From a bacterium (lineage in GTDB: Bacteria; AUK180), in NCBI GenBank assembly GCA_030622125.1, contig JAUXGM010000078.1, positions 1-10,356 of the forward strand: a stretch of DNA of 10,356 nt, given 5' to 3'. The notes under the pieces were generated by a model. It saw only the letters and a list, made by a program, of their open reading frames with translations, was not told the DNA's origin and ran no database searches. Positions 4,711-10,356 of the stretch are shown in pieces (the first letter of the stretch is position 1; every line of letters starts with the position of its first letter). Both the position numbers and the translations under genes were made by a program.

Positions 4711-6048
4711 ATGAACCTAAATAATTATGAACCGAAAAAAGTGGTTAAAGAACTAAATAGGTATATTATCGGACAGGATAAAGCAAAAAAGATTGTGGCA
4801 ATAGCACTAAGAAATCGATGGCGACGCAAACAGCTTTCGTTAGATCTTCAACGGGATATTTACCCAAAGAATATTATAATGATAGGACCGACAGGTGTGG
4901 GAAAGACGGAGATTGCAAGACGTCTTTCTTCAATAACCTCATCTCCGTTTTTAAAGATCGAGGCTTCAAAATTTACGGAAGTAGGTTATATGGGCAGAGA
5001 TGTTGAGTCGATGGTCAGGGACCTTATTGAAATAGCGGTAAATATGGTGAAAAAAGAACAGACAACCAAGGTTGAAAAACAGGCGCAGCAAAGAGCAAAG
5101 AAAAGAATAATAAACTTTTTAATGGGAAAAACAAATGAAAAAAGTGAGTCGGAAAATGAATCAAAAACTCAGGCATTTATTACATCAAAGTTTGAAAAAG
5201 GAGAATTTGATGAAAAAGAGATAGAGATCGATGTCGAACAGATGATACCGCTGCCGAAATTGGAGTATATAACCAATCAAGGTGTGGAAGAGATCGATAT
5301 GTCCATCTCCGATATGTTTAAAAATCTTTTTCCAAAGGGAAAAAAGAAAAAAAGAAGAATGAAAATAAAAAAAGCGTACGAACTATTCATTGAAGAAGAA
5401 AAAAATAAGATGATAAATACGGACGATGTTATAATGGAAGCAAGAGATAGAACAGAAAATGAGGGTATAATATTTATTGATGAACTTGACAAGATCGCCG
5501 GAAATTACGGTAAGGGCAGCGGACCCGATGTTTCCCGTGAAGGTGTTCAAAGGGATCTTCTTCCGATCGTAGAGGGAACAAAGGTAACAACAAGATATGG
5601 TATCATAGATACTGCACATATTTTATTTATCGGGGCGGGAGCCTTCAATGTTTCAACTCCATCTGATCTTATTCCCGAATTACAAGGACGATTTCCGCTC
5701 AGAGTTGAATTAAATCCTCTTACGGCAAAGGATTTTGAAAGGATATTAAAAGAACCTGAAAACTCACTGATAAAACAGTATAAAGCACTTTTACAGGTGG
5801 AAAATCTTGAATTGGATTTCACAAATAAGGCAATTGAAAAGATTGCAAATATTGCTTATGAACTAAATCAAACAGCAGAGAACATCGGTGCAAGACGGCT
5901 ATTTACGATAATGGAATATCTCCTTGAAGATATTTCCTTTAAATCTCCCTATAAGATAGGAACAAAATTTGCCCTTGATGATAAATTTGTTGAAAATAGT
6001 GTAAAAGATTTTAGTGAAAATGAGGATCTCAGTAATTACATACTATGA
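4711..6048 (+). CDS. hslU: HslU, ATPase subunit of the HslUV protease
   Basis: HslU is the hexameric AAA+ unfoldase that feeds proteins to the HslV peptidase in the cytoplasm. The N-terminal signature is YIIGQDKAKKIVAIALRNRWRR. Walker A GPTGVGKT is at 59-66, the pore loop GYMG at 92-95 (usually GYVG), and the inserted I-domain at about 110-240. Walker B IIFIDELDK is centred on D257/E258, the arginine finger GRFP is at R327, and the sensor-2 motif GARRL is at 394. The C-terminus EDLSNYIL fits the tail that inserts into HslV. The length of 445 aa matches E. coli HslU (443). I chose the ATG at 4711 because GGAGG at 4701-4705 is five bases away; the GTG at 4708 would be only two bases from that site. 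hslV normally lies just upstream, but here a diguanylate cyclase does. HslV must be encoded elsewhere, or be absent. Confidence 0.97.
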   Translation: MNLNNYEPKKVVKELNRYIIGQDKAKKIVAIALRNRWRRKQLSLDLQRDIYPKNIIMIGPTGVGKTEIARRLSSITSSPFLKIEASKFTEVGYMGRDVESMVRDLIEIAVNMVKKEQTTKVEKQAQQRAKKRIINFLMGKTNEKSESENESKTQAFITSKFEKGEFDEKEIEIDVEQMIPLPKLEYITNQGVEEIDMSISDMFKNLFPKGKKKKRRMKIKKAYELFIEEEKNKMINTDDVIMEARDRTENEGIIFIDELDKIAGNYGKGSGPDVSREGVQRDLLPIVEGTKVTTRYGIIDTAHILFIGAGAFNVSTPSDLIPELQGRFPLRVELNPLTAKDFERILKEPENSLIKQYKALLQVENLELDFTNKAIEKIANIAYELNQTAENIGARRLFTIMEYLLEDISFKSPYKIGTKFALDDKFVENSVKDFSENEDLSNYIL

Positions 6049-6500
6049 AGAGTGTTGTAATCGATGGTTATAACCTTATTTTTAAGATGTTTTCCAAATG
6101 TCGGGATCTTCAAAAGATGCGAGAGGATCTCATAGAGAAGTTAAAAAAATACAGTGCATACAAAAAAGACCATAATTTTTACCTTATTTTTGATGGAAAA
6201 GAGAAAAAAGAACGACAATTAAGGATCAGTGATAATCTTTTCATAATTTTTACCGTCAAAGAAAAAATAGCGGATGATTGGCTTATCAAGTTTTCATATA
6301 TGAATAACGAAAACTTAATTGTGGTGTCATCCGATAAAAAAGTTTTTTCAAAGGCACAAAACCATCATTCCATATCCCTGTTTTCCGAGGAATTCCTGGC
6401 TATCTTGAAAAGTTTTTTAGAAAAAGAGGAATTCCATTATGTATTCAGAAATAAAAAAAATGAATCAAAAAGAGAGCAAATATTAAGAGAATTGTTATGA
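6045..6500 (+). CDS. YacP-type NYN-domain ribonuclease
   Basis: The 151-aa protein has the NYN (PIN-like) fold pattern of the YacP/Rae1 family. Acidic residues are at the usual places: D7 in VVIDGYNLIF, D50 in YLIFDGK, D77/D78 in ADDWLI and D97 in VVSSDK. These would bind the metal ions for RNA cleavage. Bacillus Rae1 (YacP) is a ribosome-associated endoribonuclease; the same substrate here is an inference. The family is usually about 170 aa, so this copy is slightly short at the C-terminus. Its ATG overlaps the hslU stop (ATGA at 6045-6048) and its own stop overlaps obg in the same way. That indicates translational coupling, and no strong ribosome site is seen. Its position next to obg, a ribosome-assembly GTPase, suits a role near ribosomes. 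Confidence 0.82.
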   Translation: MKSVVIDGYNLIFKMFSKCRDLQKMREDLIEKLKKYSAYKKDHNFYLIFDGKEKKERQLRISDNLFIIFTVKEKIADDWLIKFSYMNNENLIVVSSDKKVFSKAQNHHSISLFSEEFLAILKSFLEKEEFHYVFRNKKNESKREQILRELL

Positions 6501-7762
6501 GTAGTTTTTTAGATTATGTAGAGATTTATTTAAAATCCGGTACCGGTGGAAACGGTGCAATTGCTTTTTTGCGAGAAGCACTTAATCCCAAAGGCGGTCC
6601 TGCCGGCGGAAATGGAGGCAGCGGAGGTGATGTAATAATAAGATCCGATAAAAATATCAGATCGCTTTACCGTTTTAAATATATCCATCATCTAAAAGCG
6701 GAAAACGGCAAACATGGCGGGAATAACAATAAAAGCGGTGGAACGGGCAAAAATTTAGTTATTACTATTCCGGTTGGAACAGTGATATATGATGAAGAAA
6801 AAAAATTGATCTATGATTTTAAATATGACAATGAAACTATCGTTTTGTTAAAAGGCGGCAGAGGCGGATTGGGAAACAATGTTTTTAAATCATCTACAAG
6901 ACAACATCCGAGATTTGCATTGAAAGGAGAATTGGGAAACGAGAAAAAGTATATTTTTGAACTAAAAATACTCGCTGATATTGCGATAGTAGGCTTTCCA
7001 AATGCGGGGAAATCAACACTTATATCTCATGTTTCAAATGCAAAACCAAAGATAGCGGATTATCCTTTTACAACCTTAACTCCACATCAGGGGATAGTTT
7101 TTCTTGAAAATGGAATGGATTATGTTATAGCGGATATTCCCGGACTTATTGAAGGAGCACACATTGGGAAGGGTCTTGGATATAAATTCTTAAAGCATAT
7201 TGAAAGGTGCAGAGTAGTTCTCTATTTACTTGATCCGACGAATCAAGAACTCGGTGATGTCAAAAAACAATACGATAACCTTAGATATGAGCTTGCTCAT
7301 TATAAAAAAGAACTTGTATTAAATCCATATTTGATAGCAGTAAACAAGATCGATAGATTAGAGAAAGAAATTATTGAACAAATAAAAGATCAATTTGGTG
7401 AAGAAATATTTTTTGTTTCCGCCAGGGAACGACTTAACTTGAAACCATTGATCTATAAACTTGGTGATATTTTGAAGAGTAAACCGGTAGAGGTTGAAAA
7501 AACCAATATCAAGAAAGAGATATATGAAATCGAACCGGACATCGGTTCTATCGATAGATTGGATAGAAATAAATATATTATTAAAGGTAAGATCGTAAGA
7601 ATGATCGATCAAATTGATTTTAATCAATCGGATGCTCTTTACTATTTTCAAAGGTTTTTGAAAAAGAAAGGGATAGATAAGATCTTAAAGAAAAATGGAA
7701 TTCAAGATGGTGATATTATTATCATCGCTGATCATAAATTTACCTATTATGATGAGGAGTAA
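6497..7762 (+). CDS. obg: Obg/CgtA GTPase, 50S ribosome assembly factor
   Basis: All three Obg domains are present in 421 aa. The glycine-rich Obg fold covers residues 1 to about 158 (GTGGNGAIAFLRE, PKGGPAGGNGGSGGDV). The GTPase domain covers about 159-330: G1 GFPNAGKS at 166-173, the switch region DYPFTTLTPHQG, G3 DIPGLIEGAHIGKGLG, G4 NKID at 283-286, and G5 as SAR. A C-terminal OCT domain (about 345-421) ends FTYYDEE. Obg binds the large ribosomal subunit late in assembly and responds to ppGpp in studied species. The usual FRREK of the N-domain reads FLREA here. The start overlaps the preceding stop by four bases. A GAGGAG site in its last codons serves the next gene. Confidence 0.97.
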   Translation: MSSFLDYVEIYLKSGTGGNGAIAFLREALNPKGGPAGGNGGSGGDVIIRSDKNIRSLYRFKYIHHLKAENGKHGGNNNKSGGTGKNLVITIPVGTVIYDEEKKLIYDFKYDNETIVLLKGGRGGLGNNVFKSSTRQHPRFALKGELGNEKKYIFELKILADIAIVGFPNAGKSTLISHVSNAKPKIADYPFTTLTPHQGIVFLENGMDYVIADIPGLIEGAHIGKGLGYKFLKHIERCRVVLYLLDPTNQELGDVKKQYDNLRYELAHYKKELVLNPYLIAVNKIDRLEKEIIEQIKDQFGEEIFFVSARERLNLKPLIYKLGDILKSKPVEVEKTNIKKEIYEIEPDIGSIDRLDRNKYIIKGKIVRMIDQIDFNQSDALYYFQRFLKKKGIDKILKKNGIQDGDIIIIADHKFTYYDEE

Positions 7763-7765
7763 GAT

Positions 7766-9259
7766 ATGAACTACATATTTTCCGTTAAAGAAATGAGAGA
7801 ATGTGATAGAAAAGCAATTATAGATCATAGCATTCCCGGGATGATCTTAATGGAGAATGCGGCAAGGTTTTGCAGTGAAACAATTTTAAAATATTCTTAT
7901 AAAGATATTATTGTTATCTGTGGTCCTGGAAATAATGGCGGAGACGGATATGCACTTGCAAGACAATTGTATTCAAAAGGGAAAAATATCAGAGTGCTTT
8001 TTTTTGAAATACCCAAATCAAAAACAGATGGTTATAAAAATTATAGGATATGTAAAAAACTCGGCATTTCAATAAAAAAAATTGATAACAACTTACTCAT
8101 GGAAGAACTCAGGAAAACGATCATAGTTGATGGAATATTCGGGACAGGTTTGTCAAGATCCATCAAAGGAATGTATAAAAAAGTCATTAAGTGGATGAAT
8201 CTGAATAAAAAAGATGGAAATCTTATTTTTTCCATTGACATACCGTCCGGACTTTCGGGAGAGACAGGTGAGATATTGGGTGATTGTATCGATAGCGATG
8301 TTGTTTGTAGCTTCGGCGGTACCAAAAAAGGATTCTACCAGAATTACGGTGTTAATTTTCTTGATAAGATAATAGTTGATCCCATTTCAATACCTCCGGA
8401 GATAAGAACAACAAACACCATACTGTTTGAGAAACCAATTATTAAGAAAAGAAAACGAAACCTTAATAAATATGATTTCGGTAAGATCGGTATTCTCGGT
8501 GGAAGTGCAACATATCCGGGCGCTCCCGATATCGCTTCTTATGCGGCATTGAAATCAGGTAGTGGAATGGTATATAGGATCACACCCGACATTATTCAAA
8601 ACCGGCCGCTTTCACCTGAGATAATTCCAATATATTTTCATTCTACCAGGGGTTATTTTTCTGAAAAACTCAGTAAAGCCAATTATGAATTTATAAAAAA
8701 ATTGGATGTTCTGATCATTGGTCCCGGACTTGGAGCTTTTGATTGGAAAGATACGCTGATTGCCGATATACTTTCAAATTATAAGGGAAAACTGGTCATT
8801 GACGCCGATGGTATTGCTCCATTTTTTAGTTATTTAAAAAATAACAAATTGAAACAAGAATGTCTTATAACTCCACATCTTGGAGAATTTAAAAAAATTG
8901 CTACGAAACTTGATAGTGATATAATTAGGTCGCTAAGGGTATTTACTAAAAAATATTATATCCCGACCCTTTTAAAAAGCGGTTTGGCATACTTTTCATT
9001 TGGAGACGACAAGGTATTTATATCGGATAGAGGCAATCCCTTTATGGCAAAGGCAGGCACAGGAGACGGACTTAGCGGTATAATCGGCAGTTTTTGGGGG
9101 CAGGGCGACTATTCACTTTTTGATGCGGTGAATATTTCCACTTATTTAATGGGTAAAACAGCGGAAAATCTTTCTGAAGCCGGCCATAAATTAGATATGA
9201 GTGCGATTACCATTATTGATAATATTTATAGAACGGTAAATGATATCTATGAGAAATGA
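7766..9259 (+). CDS. nnr: Bifunctional NAD(P)H-hydrate epimerase / ADP-dependent dehydratase
   Basis: The protein repairs NAD(P)H damaged by hydration. The N-terminal YjeF_N half (about 1-215) epimerises R-NAD(P)HX to the S form; marker motifs are MILMENAAR, GPGNNGGDGYALAR (53-66), DGIFGTG and SIDIPSGLSGETGE. The C-terminal ribokinase-like half (about 225-490) dehydrates S-NAD(P)HX at the expense of ADP. It shows KYDFGKIGILGGS, GAPDIASYAALKSGSG, LIIGPGLG, VIDADG, TPHLGEF and NPFMAKAGTGD, with G431-T-G-D434 as the catalytic loop. The length of 497 aa fits the fused form (E. coli Nnr is 515). It follows obg by three bases, with GAGGAG at 7754-7759 six bases before the ATG. Its end overlaps thiL. 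In E. coli nnr lies directly before tsaE; here thiL sits between them. Confidence 0.96.
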   Translation: MNYIFSVKEMRECDRKAIIDHSIPGMILMENAARFCSETILKYSYKDIIVICGPGNNGGDGYALARQLYSKGKNIRVLFFEIPKSKTDGYKNYRICKKLGISIKKIDNNLLMEELRKTIIVDGIFGTGLSRSIKGMYKKVIKWMNLNKKDGNLIFSIDIPSGLSGETGEILGDCIDSDVVCSFGGTKKGFYQNYGVNFLDKIIVDPISIPPEIRTTNTILFEKPIIKKRKRNLNKYDFGKIGILGGSATYPGAPDIASYAALKSGSGMVYRITPDIIQNRPLSPEIIPIYFHSTRGYFSEKLSKANYEFIKKLDVLIIGPGLGAFDWKDTLIADILSNYKGKLVIDADGIAPFFSYLKNNKLKQECLITPHLGEFKKIATKLDSDIIRSLRVFTKKYYIPTLLKSGLAYFSFGDDKVFISDRGNPFMAKAGTGDGLSGIIGSFWGQGDYSLFDAVNISTYLMGKTAENLSEAGHKLDMSAITIIDNIYRTVNDIYEK

Positions 9260-10160
9260 AAATGAATTCATTGAACTTTTGAAAGCAAAGTTTGAAAAGA
9301 AGGATAAAGATCTAATATATGGGATCGGTGATGATTGTGCGGTGTTTAAAAAAAATGATTCGGAATCATATTTAATTACGGTTGATGGGCTAAAAGAGGA
9401 TATTCATTTTTTAAAAAAAGAAAAAATGGAAACCATAATAAGTAAACTCTTTATAAGAAATATTTCAGATATATATGCAATGGGCGGAATACCCAAATGG
9501 GCATTGATATATGCGTCGGTTCCAAGAAAATTAATTCAAAATACCACAGATGCAATTTTGGATATGGGAAACAAATTCAATATAAATATAATTGGCGGTG
9601 ATACGACAATTGCAGAGAATATGACCTTTACTATGACACTTATCGGAACCCAGAAAAATGAATATATTTATTATCGAAGTGGTGCAGAGATAGGAAATAA
9701 GGTTTATCTCTCTTCTTATACCGGATTGGCATACTGGGGAAGAAAAATAATTGAAAATAATATATTAGGTTTTGATAACTTGAAAAATAGGTACTACTAT
9801 TTTAATCTTCCCTCAAAACGATTTCTCAGTCATTTTCTTTTAAATAAAAGCATTACTGCTGCTATAGATATCTCGGATGGTATCTTAAAAGATGCCGAAC
9901 GACTTGCATTGAGTTCCAATGTAAAAATTATACTGAACAATAAACAAATACCGATCCACAGAGAACTCATTCACTTAAAAAAAAGAGAGAAAATAAATCT
10001 ATATGAAGGAATATTAGCCGGCGGTGATGATTATGAAATACTTTTTACAAGCCGGGAAAAACTAAATTTCGGGTTTGAAATAGGTAAAGTTGTGACCGGC
10101 AAAGGGCTTGTCATAGACAGTGTGGAATATGGGAAAGGATATGATCACTTTAAAAAATAG
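9240..10160 (+). CDS. thiL: Thiamine-monophosphate kinase
   Basis: ThiL phosphorylates thiamine monophosphate to thiamine pyrophosphate with ATP, the last step of the bacterial route. The protein belongs to the PurM/AIR-synthase-like superfamily. Motifs in order (306-aa numbering): GIGDDCAVF (28-36, metal-binding Asp pair), VDGLKEDIHF (usually DMLVEGVHF), NISDIYAMGGIPKWA, IIGGDTT (GGD at 119-121), RSGAEIGNKVYLS, IDISDGILKDAERLA (D210, D213) and LAGGDDYEILFT (GGDDYE at 261-266; often GGEDYE). The length is typical, a little short. Two starts are possible: ATG at 9240 (20-base overlap with nnr) and ATG at 9249 (11-base overlap, 303 aa). Neither has a clear ribosome site, so coupling to nnr is likely and the choice is uncertain. 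B. subtilis also has thiL directly before tsaE. No other thiamine gene is in the window. Confidence 0.95.
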   Translation: MISMRNENEFIELLKAKFEKKDKDLIYGIGDDCAVFKKNDSESYLITVDGLKEDIHFLKKEKMETIISKLFIRNISDIYAMGGIPKWALIYASVPRKLIQNTTDAILDMGNKFNINIIGGDTTIAENMTFTMTLIGTQKNEYIYYRSGAEIGNKVYLSSYTGLAYWGRKIIENNILGFDNLKNRYYYFNLPSKRFLSHFLLNKSITAAIDISDGILKDAERLALSSNVKIILNNKQIPIHRELIHLKKREKINLYEGILAGGDDYEILFTSREKLNFGFEIGKVVTGKGLVIDSVEYGKGYDHFKK

Positions 10161-10356
10161 GTACATTTCATTAAGTTCGGAAGAGACAGAAGAGATCGGT
10201 AGGATAATTGCCAAAACAAACAATCGGACAATCGGTTTGATCGGTGAACTTGGCAGTGGAAAAACAGTTTTTGCAAAGGGTTTTTTTTCTGAATTAGGAA
10301 TTTTAAAAAAAGATGTTACCTCACCATCATACATTATTGTGAACGAATACAGAAAA
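10141..10356 (+). CDS. tsaE: TsaE, tRNA t6A biosynthesis ATPase (N-terminal part, cut by window edge)
   Basis: The open frame starts at the ATG at 10141 and runs without a stop to the window end (72 codons, about half of a usual 140-160 aa protein). It contains LSSEETEEIGRIIA, Walker A GELGSGKT (residues 35-42) and the family motif TSPSYIIVNEY (usually TSPTF...Y). TsaE is the ATPase that works with TsaB and TsaD to install threonylcarbamoyl-adenosine at position 37 of ANN-decoding tRNAs. The start lies 20 bases inside thiL, with GGGAAAGG at 10131-10138 as a ribosome site, so the two are probably coupled. B. subtilis and other species place tsaB next, which would be expected just beyond the window. 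Confidence 0.93.
   Translation, partial: MITLKNRYISLSSEETEEIGRIIAKTNNRTIGLIGELGSGKTVFAKGFFSELGILKKDVTSPSYIIVNEYRK

Noticed and set aside
10062-10334. Minus-strand open frame at the right edge
   Set aside because: It is antisense to the end of thiL and to tsaE, both of which have strong family motifs on the plus strand.

Overview
The window is an AT-rich stretch of bacterial chromosome. It has normal bacterial genetic code use, Shine-Dalgarno sites and sigma70-type promoters. A TonB-type protein suggests a cell with an outer membrane. The low G+C, the gene order and the many dispersed GTCATTC-type intergenic repeats resemble uncultured candidate-phylum genomes (FCB or WOR-3 style). That placement is only an impression, because no marker here settles it.

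Left part (1-1440, minus strand): a broken gene for an AlbA_2/Schlafen-type DNA-binding plus GHKL-like ATP-binding regulator. It lacks its middle and is split into two frames. A well-formed promoter precedes it. The promoter and leader (about 92 bp) occur a second time just beyond the 3' end of the gene, giving a direct repeat that brackets the pseudogene.

Middle part (1441-2844): a repeat-rich zone around a minus-strand tonB-like gene. The zone holds several copies of a GTCATTCAGA/hairpin/GGAATC repeat family in both orientations, and a block of CTCTGCG units. The tonB-like gene has a perfect consensus promoter (TTGACA, 17 bp, TATAAT). Its 3' end appears to be interrupted by a 119-bp repeat-type insertion flanked by an 11-bp direct repeat. 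Removing the insertion and one repeat copy restores a longer open C-terminus.

Right part (2845-10356, plus strand): seven tightly packed genes that look like one operon. They are a membrane diguanylate cyclase, hslU, a YacP-type NYN ribonuclease, obg, the bifunctional nnr (NAD(P)HX repair), thiL, and the beginning of tsaE cut by the window edge. Junctions are 9 bp or less, or overlap. The only strong promoter lies directly before the cyclase, and its predicted start point falls on or next to the ATG, so the operon mRNA may be leaderless. The genes cover proteolysis, RNA processing, ribosome assembly, metabolite repair, thiamine pyrophosphate synthesis and tRNA t6A modification. The cyclase in front is the unusual partner, and hslV, the usual neighbour of hslU, is absent from the window.

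I see no clear new defence or mobile system. The best leads are the apparent insertion in tonB, the duplicated promoter, the slippery heptamer at the end of the first pseudogene frame, and the leaderless cyclase-led housekeeping operon.
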